A DNA stretch of 64,000 nt. Origin: CAZUGA01 sp964619885. Lineage in GTDB: Bacteria; Pseudomonadota; Gammaproteobacteria; Methylococcales; UBA1147. Of the stretch, positions 28,008-37,582 are shown piece by piece; within the stretch, counting starts at the first letter, position 1, and every line of letters begins with the position of its first letter. The translations under genes were made by a program, and so were the position numbers. The stretch is from contig CAZUGA010000015.1 in NCBI GenBank assembly GCA_964619885.1, forward strand, positions 27,543 through 91,542, given 5' to 3'. Under the pieces are notes generated by a model. It had not been told where the DNA came from. It saw nothing but the letters and a program-made list of their open reading frames with translations, and made no database searches.

Positions 28008-29204
28008 TCAAACCGAAAAAGTTGAAATACTCGGTAGATTCAAATCGGATAACCGCTCGATAAACCATATCGAAGCAACTATACCAATCACAATTGAACC
28101 CGTACCAAGCACTACAGGCCGATACAGCGGTTGATTCCGTAGCGTGAACATTAACGGTAGAGCCAGAGCGACAATCACCAATTGGCCCAGTTCAACCCCA
28201 ATATTGAATCCTAATAACGCAATGCCTTTGCTTGCGGTGGGTAACCCTAAATCGGCCAGCACACTGGCAAAGCCAAAACCGTGGATCAAGCCAAAGCCAA
28301 AGGCCATCAGCCAAATTCTGTCGCCGATGAATGGATGCAGGTTGTTGACCGCAGCAACAATAACCGAAGCGGCGATGACAGATTCCACAAGCGCCAAATT
28401 GATACTTAACGGACCTAATACCGCGAGGCTCAGAGTGATGCTGTGCGCCAGCGTAAATGCGCTGACAATTTTTAGAACTTGGATTAACGTGGATTTAAAC
28501 TCGCGCCGGGCATGCCAACCGCCATTTTCAAACATCAACACGGCGGGTAACAACATCGCCAACAAAAACAAAATATGGTCGTAGCCAATCCAGATGTGCC
28601 AAATCCCTTGGGTCAAAAATTCCAAGTTTTGTCGCCAAAGATCGACCGGACGCAGATTTAATTCAATAGGATTATCTGTTGCCGATAACACTTCGTTCCG
28701 TACTAAATCTCCAGCCTGGTAAATTCCGACGAACTGGCGATGCCCCAAGACCAATTGTGAAATAATTGGTGCGTGGTATCGGATTTCACTATTAGCGGAT
28801 CTTGGGTACTTCAGCGAAAAATGCAGGGCATCGCTGGTATCGTACTCGATTGTGTCAACTACGCCGGTTATCCCGCGGCCCTCTGACTCTAGCAATACCC
28901 AATTTGATACCAATATGCTCAAGCTCAAATCGGCCATCGCCAATTCGTCTTCGGATACTAAACCATCGCCGCTCAAATCGATTTTTTGCAATAATTCAAT
29001 ATCGCGCCGCGCAAAGCTCAAATCGACGTTGATGTGACTACGTTCAACCGCGATTTTCGCATAGCTCAGACCGGGATCGTGAGCGCATGCTATGGAATTG
29101 AAACCCAACAACAAAACCCAGCAAAGCGACGCACACCACTTTTGCAATCGGCGAGAGAGCGGGACGAATCCCGCTCTCCATTGCAATAAATCAATGATGG
29201 CCAT
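28008..29204 (-). CDS. HupE/UreJ-family membrane protein with EF-hand-like insert
   Basis: A 398-residue protein. An N-terminal signal segment (CASLCWVLLLGFNSIACA) precedes a ~180-residue periplasmic region. That region contains a calcium-binding-like loop, DLSGDGLVSEDEL. A C-terminal HupE/UreJ_2 domain of about seven helices follows. Its motifs are HIWIGYDHILFLLAML (HxxxGxDH), FTLAHSITLSLAVLG and GLIHGFGFASVLADLGLP. Related HupE/UreJ proteins carry nickel or cobalt, but the metal of this larger subgroup is not established. It overlaps the DUF4331 stop by 14 bp, indicating translational coupling. Confidence 0.82.
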   Translation of the reverse strand: MAIIDLLQWRAGFVPLSRRLQKWCASLCWVLLLGFNSIACAHDPGLSYAKIAVERSHINVDLSFARRDIELLQKIDLSGDGLVSEDELAMADLSLSILVSNWVLLESEGRGITGVVDTIEYDTSDALHFSLKYPRSANSEIRYHAPIISQLVLGHRQFVGIYQAGDLVRNEVLSATDNPIELNLRPVDLWRQNLEFLTQGIWHIWIGYDHILFLLAMLLPAVLMFENGGWHARREFKSTLIQVLKIVSAFTLAHSITLSLAVLGPLSINLALVESVIAASVIVAAVNNLHPFIGDRIWLMAFGFGLIHGFGFASVLADLGLPTASKGIALLGFNIGVELGQLVIVALALPLMFTLRNQPLYRPVVLGTGSIVIGIVASIWFIERLSDLNLPSISTFSV

Positions 29205-30663
29205 GATTCCGGCCGTTTAACGGGGTCGCTGCGTAAGGAAAAACCTTGTTATAACCGATGTCGTTGCCATCGACCCGATCCCCGGCGGGACCTCTGAGGA
29301 TTAAAGGGTTAGTCCGGAGGTCGCTAATCACCGCGGTCACCGCAATATCAACCACATCATCGCCATATCGTCGTCCGTTTGGCCAACCACCCGGTATGGT
29401 CCCTTCTGGAAACCCAGGTAATCCGGCTTGCACCTGGCTGGTTAACGCATCACCGCCAAAAACGCTTAAGCGAGAAAAACCAGTATCGTTGGGATTTCCA
29501 GACCCACCACCGGCCAATCTCGCCGGTCCGGTAGAAAGATCGACCTTGATCATGTCCGGTATAAAAATTCCCGCCAGGTCGACTCGATCGGTCAACAGAT
29601 TTTCCGGCAATCCCAACAACGGCACCAATATTTGCGCCAGTTCCGGTTCCAATGCGTATTGACCGAACAAAAAGGGATCGTTCGCAGGCGAAGTACGGTT
29701 GTAGGAATCTTTGTCCTGCAACGCAACCAACGCCTCATTGAACAATGGGTTACCCTGCCGCCCTACCTGAATCCAACGTCCGAAATTTCGGTCCTTGCGT
29801 CGCTCTAAATTATTGCTTAGAACCGAAAACCGACGACGGCTGGTTGTCGCGTATACTCCAACGACCTGATCGCTCCCACCAATCTGATCAAACGGGATAT
29901 TTAACGCGATAGTATGCACGTTGTAACCACCCTGGCTATCAAACGGCTTGTTAGGCCCTCCAAAGGTAAAATCCAGGTCGAATATTGATTGGATATCCGC
30001 ATAAAAACCGTCATCGCGTTGACCAGCAAAAGCGATGTAGTCATTCTCCAATGAATAAATCGATTGACTCGTATATCGATCAAGCTTAGAAATTTCAGCA
30101 ACCCCGTCTTTGGCCGGATTGTCTCCGTCGTTTCCGCTATTGTAGTAAGGCGTCACCAAACCCTGGTTATTAGGTGGCACCACGCCTGACCCGAGAATTT
30201 GCCGACGCTTGTTTCGGTGGTTGATCTTCTTGACCGTATAAGTTTGGGTCAGATTCTGGTTTTCATCATCGACATTTTCAATGACGCCCAAAAACGCCTG
30301 ACGAATTGTCTGTTTGTCTTTAAACGCCGTATTAAACTTGAATTGATAACTTAGGGTCGGTCTTCCCGCAGCGAGATCGTCTCCCACCGATACATGTATC
30401 TGGTACAACACATTGTCATCGAACCGATAAATGTTTGGCCCAATACCGGGCTCTTCGAATGGGTAGACCGCCAATGCCGTGGATAAATAATCAATACCGT
30501 TATCACGACTCACGAATGCATAAACATCCGTCGTATTCGCCGCATCGTCTAACGTGATCAATGGCGCGTCCATGTGGCTGGAAGCAATAGCTGACTGCCC
30601 GACGGTCAGTGTCAGCGCCATCGTGACAGCCCCGATAGATAGTTTGTTTAGTTTGGATTCCAT
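29191..30663 (-). CDS. DUF4331 secreted protein
   Basis: A 490-residue exported protein. The signal peptide (VTMALTLTVGQSAIA) is followed directly by SSHMDAPLITLDDAANTTDVYAF, the diagnostic beginning of DUF4331. Further hallmarks are FVSRDNGIDYLSTALAVYPFE, ALNIPFDQIGG and NPLFNEALVALQDKDSYNRTSP. The chain ends RNHGHH, a possible metal-binding tail. Function of the family is unknown. GGGGAAAT precedes the ATG, which overlaps the TPR-gene stop by one base. The TPR-DUF4331-HupE order suggests the three proteins work together in the periplasm or inner membrane. Confidence 0.85.
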   Translation of the reverse strand: MESKLNKLSIGAVTMALTLTVGQSAIASSHMDAPLITLDDAANTTDVYAFVSRDNGIDYLSTALAVYPFEEPGIGPNIYRFDDNVLYQIHVSVGDDLAAGRPTLSYQFKFNTAFKDKQTIRQAFLGVIENVDDENQNLTQTYTVKKINHRNKRRQILGSGVVPPNNQGLVTPYYNSGNDGDNPAKDGVAEISKLDRYTSQSIYSLENDYIAFAGQRDDGFYADIQSIFDLDFTFGGPNKPFDSQGGYNVHTIALNIPFDQIGGSDQVVGVYATTSRRRFSVLSNNLERRKDRNFGRWIQVGRQGNPLFNEALVALQDKDSYNRTSPANDPFLFGQYALEPELAQILVPLLGLPENLLTDRVDLAGIFIPDMIKVDLSTGPARLAGGGSGNPNDTGFSRLSVFGGDALTSQVQAGLPGFPEGTIPGGWPNGRRYGDDVVDIAVTAVISDLRTNPLILRGPAGDRVDGNDIGYNKVFPYAATPLNGRNHGHH

Positions 30664-32066
30664 TATATTTCCCCTGTGGTTGTTAAATCATGATTTGGTC
30701 GCGTCAAACCACGTGCCAAATCGCCTTTTCGCAACGATACCGCTGCAAATCTTAATTCCATGTCTTCCCGCTCGGAGGGCAATAAGAGATGATTCAGGTC
30801 TAAAGCCCTGTGGTAATAATCAACCGCGAATTCCGGCAGACCGGTCTCTTCGGCAATAACACCTGCGTGATAAAACAATCGCGCGTCATTGGTACCCTCC
30901 GCCAATGCTCGATTGGCGAATTTCCAGGCTTGTGTCATTTTCCCGTTTGCACGAAGAGCCCATGCCATCGAATCCAAAGTAAACACGTCTTGTCGTACTT
31001 CCAGTTCCTGACGCGCCAATTCCAGAGCGAGCGGCACGTTTTGCTTTCGCGATGCCAAATACAACGCAAATGAACGTCGATCCAGATTGGCAGCCTGCCG
31101 CATCAAACGTTGTTCTATCCGAGCTACAAGTTTTTCATCCCCGACCTGTGACAGAGCCTCAAGGTATGACCATAGATAAAGCGGCAATGGGTTCAATTCC
31201 ACTGCCTGCGATAACACCTTTGTTGCTTGTTTATATTGCCCGCGGCTCATCAATATTTCGCCACTTAACAGCAAGGCTGGTGGATAATCCGGCTGCAGCG
31301 CCAATGCACGTTCAATATAGGACTCAGCCAAACGAAACCGTTTGGTTTGACGTACATAGCCGGCTAAACGCACCCATGCCCAAGCGGCGCTTTCGCTGTT
31401 TTTTTCACCGATTGCGCCAACCGCCAATTGCATCAACTCCAGCGAACCAGCCAAATCACCTTTAAGCCAGCGCATATGGGCAGCACGAAGATAAGCTTGA
31501 GGTCCAGGACGCTGGTCGATCATCGCTTGGTAGGCTTGTTCGGCCTCCAGTAAATTACCCTGCTCCATTAATACGTCACCGAGTAGTGCAAAATCCAACC
31601 ACTGACCACGCCGTTCAACCAGAACCCTTGCGATACTTTCGGACTGCTTAAAAAGATGCAATTGGTGTAGAACATGCCCCAACAACAATTGAGCTTGTAG
31701 ATCATTTGGATCCCTGCGCTGCAAACATAAACCAGTCTGCTGAGCCAGTTTGAAATATCCCGGATCGAAACTACTTCGCGCCTTTCCGATATATGCCCAA
31801 CCGAGTCTTTCCAGATATGCATTCGGATTGTTGGTACCTTGAGATAGCTTCTGGTAACGCACAATGTCTATATCTAACGGTGATTCGCCTTTGTGGTTGG
31901 CCAAAGATAGCTCGCAAGAATCAATAGACGAGACTTGTATTTTCGACACTGGGGTCGGTAAATCGGATCTAAATGCGCGCGTATATACAGCGGCAATGAT
32001 GAATAGCGCTATGGTCGCGATTAATAAAGCATGATTACGACTAAAAAAATGAATTCTTGATTTCAC
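30663..32066 (-). CDS. Membrane-anchored TPR protein
   Basis: A 467-residue protein starting at a GTG with GGGGAGG upstream. One N-terminal helix (ALLIATIALFIIAAVYT) anchors it, and the rest is periplasmic. At least eight TPR-like helical pairs follow, e.g. LLGDVLMEQGNLLEAEQAY, SYIERALALQPDYPPALLL and ARLFYHAGVIAEETGLPEFA. Such repeats mediate protein contacts. It opens the four-gene operon running down to 26772 and probably scaffolds the DUF4331 and HupE proteins. Confidence 0.8.
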   Translation of the reverse strand: MKSRIHFFSRNHALLIATIALFIIAAVYTRAFRSDLPTPVSKIQVSSIDSCELSLANHKGESPLDIDIVRYQKLSQGTNNPNAYLERLGWAYIGKARSSFDPGYFKLAQQTGLCLQRRDPNDLQAQLLLGHVLHQLHLFKQSESIARVLVERRGQWLDFALLGDVLMEQGNLLEAEQAYQAMIDQRPGPQAYLRAAHMRWLKGDLAGSLELMQLAVGAIGEKNSESAAWAWVRLAGYVRQTKRFRLAESYIERALALQPDYPPALLLSGEILMSRGQYKQATKVLSQAVELNPLPLYLWSYLEALSQVGDEKLVARIEQRLMRQAANLDRRSFALYLASRKQNVPLALELARQELEVRQDVFTLDSMAWALRANGKMTQAWKFANRALAEGTNDARLFYHAGVIAEETGLPEFAVDYYHRALDLNHLLLPSEREDMELRFAAVSLRKGDLARGLTRPNHDLTTTGEI

Positions 32067-32658
32067 GACAGCCTCCCCGTTGTTCGATTTATTTGGTATA
32101 CGAATCGAGCCGACTGAACGGATTCAAAAAAACATGATTTTTTTACAACCACCAAGCTTTAGACCAAACCACGGATGAAATTGGCTTGAAATTGGATAGT
32201 TGGTCGGTTAAATGCGCTGGTCGGAAATATAGGAAGCTACAAAGATGCCAACCATTCATATCTCAGATAGACCAATTCGTCCGAAACCTAATGTCAATTT
32301 TTGAAAATTGTTATGCTGCTTCTAGCTTAGGCCGACCATTTATTGACAGTTCCGTCAATTACCCACAAAGCCTGGGTTTCGAGGGATTGAAACGTAGATT
32401 TAACCAATATTAATCGACTGTTCTTTGTCATGACCACCGACCGATTAGCCGTAAAAACAGGCCCGGTTCACTTTCACCTTTAATAAGTCATGTATAATCG
32501 CCGACAGACTCTATGCACCTTTATAGGTGGGTATTTAGACGGGTAAAACATTTAATCTGGCAGATCCAACTTGTGAACGTGGCGTGATACTACAGCCGTC
32601 TCGGCAGCAAACAAGCGGCCAATGCAATTATTTTAAAACCATTTAATCAGGCAACCAC
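32067..32658. other. Divergent intergenic region
   Basis: About 590 bp between divergent genes. A short open frame at 32186-32413 has no family support. It must carry the promoters of the TPR operon (leftward) and the di-iron gene (rightward); a candidate for the latter is listed at 32470-32498. Confidence 0.5.
32470..32498 (+). promoter_or_regulatory. Possible sigma-70 promoter of the di-iron gene
   Basis: A perfect TATAAT lies at 32493-32498. The upstream element near 32472-32477 (TTTCAC) is only a weak match to TTGACA and the spacing (15) is short. The start codon is 160 bases downstream, leaving a long leader. Proposed on the -10 match alone. Confidence 0.3.
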
Positions 32659-33579
32659 ATGACCGCAAAAACCGATAATTCACAGGATCGAGAGACAAAG
32701 TATCGCTCAATTTTCAGCCCCTGCACATCGCAACAACGGCGGCAAAATTTTGAACAATATTGGGAATTTTCGAAAGCGCATTCCGGCGATATTTTTGAAG
32801 ATGACCGCGACTTGGTGAATAAACGCACCAAACTCCAGTGGTTTGTCGATCACCCGGTCCGTTCGCAAAAGCCTCTAGACAATCCTGAAGCATTCCGCCG
32901 AAACTGCGTTAAGTTGGTCGACGACGCCAGCAAACTCGATAAGCGTACCTTATTGATGACCTGTATTTACAAATTTGCCCGCCATGAATTCAATGGAATC
33001 AAAGGCGCGTGGGACACATTGCCGACGGTTGCATCTGCCAGCAAACTAACCGATAAAATCAGCCGAGTACACTTGGCCGAAGAATTCTGCCATGTACGTC
33101 TTTTCACCGAAATGCTGCATACCTTTCAGCTCGAGAATATCGAGATGCCTCCACTTGGTCCAATAGAGACCAAGGTCTATGAGATTTTCCCGCTATTCCC
33201 CGAAATATTGATGTCACCACCGGCATTTGTAACCGAACTGATGGGCATGAATTTTTACATGCAATTGGACGAACAAATTTGTACGTTACTCAAAGATGAG
33301 CCGGAAGCACGCGATCGACTCAGAGCTCTGCTACACGAAATAATGGTGGACGAGCTTGCCCATATCGGACAACGCCGAAATTTTATGGGACCTATAGGCG
33401 TGTGGTTTTCAAAAATCCTGATCAAACCGATATTCAAGATGTTCACTAGAGACATCCCGGAAATCGCAATTTTATTTGATCTGGACCGCTTAATCCGTGA
33501 CGCCCACGCATTCGATTATTCAACCGTGTCGCGACGTTTGATCGAGCGTAGTTGGATTCCGAGCTATTGTCATCCTTGA
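32659..33579 (+). CDS. Ferritin-like di-iron protein
   Basis: A 306-residue helical protein with two ExxH motifs expected of a carboxylate-bridged di-iron centre: LAEEFCHVRLFTEML near residue 150 and MVDELAHIGQRRNFMG near 235. They lie in two long helices about 85 residues apart. No signal peptide; several cysteines occur in the first half. The ferritin-like superfamily includes oxygenases and oxidases (AurF-like, MiaE-like); the substrate is unknown. It is alone on its strand, converging with the ChrR-like gene. I am confident in the fold type, not in a named family. Confidence 0.6.
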   Translation: MTAKTDNSQDRETKYRSIFSPCTSQQRRQNFEQYWEFSKAHSGDIFEDDRDLVNKRTKLQWFVDHPVRSQKPLDNPEAFRRNCVKLVDDASKLDKRTLLMTCIYKFARHEFNGIKGAWDTLPTVASASKLTDKISRVHLAEEFCHVRLFTEMLHTFQLENIEMPPLGPIETKVYEIFPLFPEILMSPPAFVTELMGMNFYMQLDEQICTLLKDEPEARDRLRALLHEIMVDELAHIGQRRNFMGPIGVWFSKILIKPIFKMFTRDIPEIAILFDLDRLIRDAHAFDYSTVSRRLIERSWIPSYCHP

Positions 33580-33667
33580 ACCAATTTTGATTTAGTACCC
33601 ATCAAATCCCTGGTTTGGCGAAATACTAATTGTCTGGCTTGGCGTTGCGAAAGGATTCCGGCTGAAT

Positions 33668-34138
33668 CTAGATAGCGCCTTCCAAATAAACCAGTGCGCC
33701 ACCGCGGGTGCTGGCTGCACCGTGCCAACTGCCTTGGCGTGCAAAATGAAAATCACCCGCAAACAATTCTATGTCTTCGAACGACACATCACCCTCTAGC
33801 ACGATACAATACTCATCTTGTTCATGCTGATGGCCAGGTAATTCAGCCCCAGGCTCGGCGCGCAACAGATAAGATTCGATTTTACGTTCGTGATCCACAA
33901 ACAAGATCTTTTTCTCGATCTTTGGCGTTAGCCTAATCCAATCGCCATCGCCGGACCGGACCGTGACATAATCAGTCGCTTCTGGCTCAGCAGGCCGCTG
34001 GGTCTGGGCCATAATTTTGCCAAACAAAGCCTTTTTCCGCTGCTCGGGCATAACTTCCGGCGCCAACGAATCACCTACCAGGTTAAGGATGTCATCGTCC
34101 AGAGCACCCGCTAATGGTCGCTCTTTAGAACTACTCAT
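33668..34138 (-). CDS. ChrR-like cupin, probable anti-sigma factor
   Basis: A 156-residue protein whose C-terminal cupin carries LPGHQHEQDEYCIVLEGD with a metal-binding His cluster and a second His in GSWHGAAS. A helical N-terminal part (DDDILNLVGDSLAPEVMPEQRK) stands where ChrR proteins hold the sigma factor. The classical ChrR N-terminal zinc ligands (HxxxCxxC) are not visible, so the sigma-binding part differs. AGGAG lies seven bases before the ATG, which overlaps the sigma stop (ATGA). Coupled translation with an ECF sigma factor is the main argument for an anti-sigma role. Confidence 0.7.
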   Translation of the reverse strand: MSSSKERPLAGALDDDILNLVGDSLAPEVMPEQRKKALFGKIMAQTQRPAEPEATDYVTVRSGDGDWIRLTPKIEKKILFVDHERKIESYLLRAEPGAELPGHQHEQDEYCIVLEGDVSFEDIELFAGDFHFARQGSWHGAASTRGGALVYLEGAI

Positions 34139-34824
34139 AAATGACTCCTGGATTCTTTTTCCGAGCACATTAGCTTCTTTAATTCAATGATGGCTCGCCG
34201 AATTTGCGTTTTCACCGTTCCGATCGGCTTACCCGTTAATTGAGAAAGCTCACTGTGACTATAGTCCTTAAAATAGGCCAACGCGAGCAATTGGCGCGAA
34301 GCCGCGTCAAGACCAAGCAATGCATCGTGAAGAGCCGAATCCTGCTCCACCGCAACTAGTAGATCTTGCGCGACCATTGCGCTGTCTTCAACTACATGGT
34401 TCTCCACGGCTTCCTCTTTCTCGGCAACGCGCTGCCGTTTGCGCACTCGATCCAGAGCCCTGCTTCTGCAAATAATAGACAACCACGCCATCACCGATCC
34501 ACGGTCCGGGATATATTGGTCGGCTTGCTGCCAAACCTGCAGGTAAACATCGCTAAGTACATCTTCGGCCAAATCGCGTGATTGGCAAATGCGTAAAGCC
34601 AATCCAAACAATCGATCCACAGTCATGTTGTACAGCGATTCGAAGGCTAGTTTGTCCTCACCGGCAACTGCGGTCATCAATCGGCGCAGTTCGGTATTGT
34701 CACCGATAGAATCTTTCAATACCTGATGCTGGGTCAGTTGATCTGGCATAAACAGGAGTATACCGGACATTATCCAGCTTCGGAAACCAAGCTCTTGTCG
34801 CATTAAAATTTGCATTGGACACAT
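34135..34824 (-). CDS. ECF-type RNA polymerase sigma factor
   Basis: A 229-residue sigma-70 family protein. Region 2 is FESLYNMTVDRLFGLALRI and DLAEDVLSDVYLQVWQQAD with WLSIICRSRALDRVRKRQR. Region 4 is ALLGLDAASRQLLALAYF and YSHSELSQLTGKPIGTVKTQI, a helix-turn-helix for the -35 element. It resembles sigma factors of the SigK/RpoE-ChrR group that respond to oxidative or membrane stress. GAGGT five bases before the ATG supports the long start at 34824; MPDQLTQ at 34749 is an alternative without a binding site. It forms a two-gene operon with the ChrR-like gene. Confidence 0.9.
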   Translation of the reverse strand: MCPMQILMRQELGFRSWIMSGILLFMPDQLTQHQVLKDSIGDNTELRRLMTAVAGEDKLAFESLYNMTVDRLFGLALRICQSRDLAEDVLSDVYLQVWQQADQYIPDRGSVMAWLSIICRSRALDRVRKRQRVAEKEEAVENHVVEDSAMVAQDLLVAVEQDSALHDALLGLDAASRQLLALAYFKDYSHSELSQLTGKPIGTVKTQIRRAIIELKKLMCSEKESRSHL

Positions 34825-34980
34825 TGCTACCTCGTTGCGTCCCTGCGCATATTTCAGACCGGCATTACCAGCCGACCCTGGAGAATAACCGTACTATTAT
34901 TGCTATAAAAGATACGCGCCGTGTACTGATTCGGATTCAATCTTTGAGATTTAATCGTATCTATGCAACCACTCGGGCGG

Positions 34981-35727
34981 TTAAACGCGCAAATTGGCTA
35001 GTATTTCCTCCCAAAGCGCTTCATAGGCTTTGGCCGAACGGCTTTTAGCAGCATAACTGGCCAGCGCCGCACGTTCTAGGCCCATTCGTTCGATATCGCT
35101 GGCGTAGGGAATCGTAGATTCAAGCACTTCCGAAAATTGATTTGATAAGCTTTGCATGATCTGCAGGTGTAATTTCTTACGCCGATCAACCATCGAGAAA
35201 AAAGCCATTAACTGCAATTTACTGAGGCCGTTTTTGTGGATAAATTTCTGCAACTGTTCCAATGTTCTTACCGATAGCGGGGTCGGAATGATTGGCGAGA
35301 TTAATGCGTCTGCCGCACTAAACACCGACTCCGACAAAAGCGTAATACCGGGGGGGCAATCCAGAAATACAAAATCATAATGTTGCGCCAATGGCTTGAG
35401 CCGCTTGCGCAATACCCGAAGTGGTTTTTTCTCCCCATCGAGCATCAGATCGGCGTTACGAAAAGAAAAATCCGCCGGAAGCAAATCGAGATTAGCATAG
35501 TCTGTCCCCTTAATCGCGTTATCCAGTTCATTATCGCCACAGATAAGCTTTTGACTACCGCCTTTCAGCTTGGGCTTGATCCTGAAGTAATAACTGCTCG
35601 CGCCTTGCGGATCAAGATCCCAAACCAAAACCCGAAATCCGTCGCGTGCAGCCAGATAGGCTAAATTGACAGCTGATGCGGTTTTACCAACCCCGCCTTT
35701 AATATTGTATATCGCTAGCGTTTTCAA
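34981..35727 (-). CDS. ParA/MinD-family ATPase
   Basis: A 248-residue deviant-Walker ATPase. Motif A is YNIKGGVGKTASAVNLAYLA at residues 7-26, motif A' VLVWDLDPQGASSYYF and motif B FVFLDCPPGIT. It is complete and of normal length. No ParB gene is adjacent, so this is an orphan ParA of the kind that positions cellular cargo rather than a plasmid partition gene. It starts 17 bp after the CHAD gene, and ParA plus CHAD genes recur together in proteobacteria, suggesting a joint role, possibly with polyphosphate. Confidence 0.9.
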   Translation of the reverse strand: MKTLAIYNIKGGVGKTASAVNLAYLAARDGFRVLVWDLDPQGASSYYFRIKPKLKGGSQKLICGDNELDNAIKGTDYANLDLLPADFSFRNADLMLDGEKKPLRVLRKRLKPLAQHYDFVFLDCPPGITLLSESVFSAADALISPIIPTPLSVRTLEQLQKFIHKNGLSKLQLMAFFSMVDRRKKLHLQIMQSLSNQFSEVLESTIPYASDIERMGLERAALASYAAKSRSAKAYEALWEEILANLRV

Positions 35728-35744
35728 GGTGTCTGCACCTCTTG

Positions 35745-37304
35745 TTATATTTGGTTAACAGTAAAAATATGTCGAAATGATGCGGTGTTCTTAACCGATG
35801 CAAAATCCTCGAAACGCACGGCAAATTCAATTCTCGCCTGTTGACGTTTTTTCTCTAACTCCATAGCCAAGACACCCATCGCCAACAAAGTTTTAGCCGG
35901 TGTATCAGGTAGCTTCATCATCTCCTGGCCAAACTGTTTGATCGAGTGTTCCTGGACTTCGTAATCCTGGAAATCACCCAGGGTTTCCTGTAATCGTTTT
36001 AAACTGGCGATTGGGTCACGAACCCGCTTCTTCGCGTATAGCGATTGGAAGAATTCCAGCATATAGCGGAGTTTCTTACAGGTTTTTCGAAGATCGTGCA
36101 GGGATTCAGCCGGGGAAGCGTTATCGATACTTGCCCCCTCTCTAAGCACTTTCTCGTGCAGCCGTTTGATACTAAAAGAGGCAAATTGATAGACTTGAAT
36201 TTCGGCATTGCTCGCCTCTGAACGTTCGGGTATCGGCGCGTCCAGAAATTTACGCCAGCGCTTCATGATCGACCGGTAACTTGACGTTTTCAAAAACCGT
36301 GTCAACTCTTCGTACGCCACTTTACGCTTCTGTTCCAAAAAGCGGCGCATGGGATCCAAATCTCCCCGTATAGAAACCGGCAACGCCAACTTATAAGCTT
36401 CGAAATTGAGCAAGTATACGTCTAGATCCCTTGGTAATCCGGTAATCGAAGCCAACCATGCAAAATCAGCTGAAAATTTGTCAGCGGTTTCGGCAGGAAA
36501 AACATGTTTGATTTGCCCCAGCGCCGACCGCGTTCTCCTGACAGCGACACGGTAATCGTGCAAAAATTCCGAATCCAAATTGTCTGTCAGGCCTGGCTGG
36601 TTCAATTCCATCGACTGAAACAAATCCCGTAAGATTTGCTTGGTAGCCGCGTCCGAGCGCATTTGAGGATCCAATCGGACACGGACCTTAGACGAATAAT
36701 CCATCGGCTGACGTCCCAGCACGGACAAAGCCAGCAGCAACGAACTTTGTTGTGAAATAGGCAAGCCCATTTTGTCCCGCAAAAATGCACTGGCTCGGGT
36801 GAAAAATTTTTCGTACCCTTTGATTCCGATCAAGCACAAGCGGGTGATCGATTTTGATTTATCGTTACCCGGAACCGCCAAGCTATCTTGCTCGATATGT
36901 AAACGCAAAACGGTTTTTTTATCTTTGTTTAACTGAATTAGATTGATCCGTCGGCACTGCAGCTCAACTTTTGCAATCAGAGCACGCATCTCCAAAATCG
37001 GCTCGAGTCGTGCACGCATAAAACTGGCAGGAAAATCCCAGGCAAACCGAGGCACCGTGGAATGCGTTAGCGATACCGCTTCGCCGCAGGCTTCAAGGTT
37101 GTGCAGATACAATTTGACTTGATTTTGATCCTGCACGATATTCAAACAACAACCCGCAGCGTACAACCGCCAATCAAAGCTATCGTAATAACTGCGCAAA
37201 AAGCTCTCTTCCGAATGCGATACTCTTCCCAAGAAACCCTTAATTTCAGAAACTAGCTCACTTAAATCATACCCTTCGGGTATTTCAAAATTTACCGAAT
37301 TCAT
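35745..37304 (-). CDS. CHAD domain protein
   Basis: A 519-residue protein. The N-terminal ~190 residues are CYTH-like in layout (FEIPEGYDLSELV, DSFDWRLYAAG). The C-terminal ~300 form the helical CHAD domain with its conserved basic and His residues: EFLHDYRVAVRRTRSALGQI, LHDLRKTCKKLRYMLEFF and LKRLQETLGDFQDYEVQ. CHAD domains bind polyphosphate. I prefer MNSVNFEIPEG at 37304 as start because the fold begins there; the frame is open to an ATG at 37403, and neither start has a good ribosome binding site. Likely an operon with the ParA gene. Confidence 0.85.
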   Translation of the reverse strand: MNSVNFEIPEGYDLSELVSEIKGFLGRVSHSEESFLRSYYDSFDWRLYAAGCCLNIVQDQNQVKLYLHNLEACGEAVSLTHSTVPRFAWDFPASFMRARLEPILEMRALIAKVELQCRRINLIQLNKDKKTVLRLHIEQDSLAVPGNDKSKSITRLCLIGIKGYEKFFTRASAFLRDKMGLPISQQSSLLLALSVLGRQPMDYSSKVRVRLDPQMRSDAATKQILRDLFQSMELNQPGLTDNLDSEFLHDYRVAVRRTRSALGQIKHVFPAETADKFSADFAWLASITGLPRDLDVYLLNFEAYKLALPVSIRGDLDPMRRFLEQKRKVAYEELTRFLKTSSYRSIMKRWRKFLDAPIPERSEASNAEIQVYQFASFSIKRLHEKVLREGASIDNASPAESLHDLRKTCKKLRYMLEFFQSLYAKKRVRDPIASLKRLQETLGDFQDYEVQEHSIKQFGQEMMKLPDTPAKTLLAMGVLAMELEKKRQQARIEFAVRFEDFASVKNTASFRHIFTVNQI

Positions 37305-37582
37305 ACTCAATAACTTTGGCTGCAAAACGCAAAATTTTTCCGCTAGCCATGTTGTATCTGCCACTAGACCCGCTGATCGGCCCAACGCCTGAGCCAAACC
37401 CATTTTGAATCAATATGGGTTAAGGATTATACAATCTTAATCCTTCGATCATATTAAAATTGAGTACGTTGCACAAGCTGCGTTGACTCTATCAAGTCGT
37501 AAACCTTAAGATCGTATCTACGATCTGGCACCCATTGGCTGCGGTTCCGCCCGCTGTGATCAAGACCTGTCAATCCACACCC

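Noticed and set aside
32186..32413. 75-codon frame in the 32.1-32.6 kb gap
   Set aside because: No start signal or recognisable domain; treated as non-coding.
34981..35727. Plasmid partition ParA
   Set aside because: No ParB, centromere-like repeats or replication gene nearby; the CHAD partner fits a chromosomal orphan ParA.
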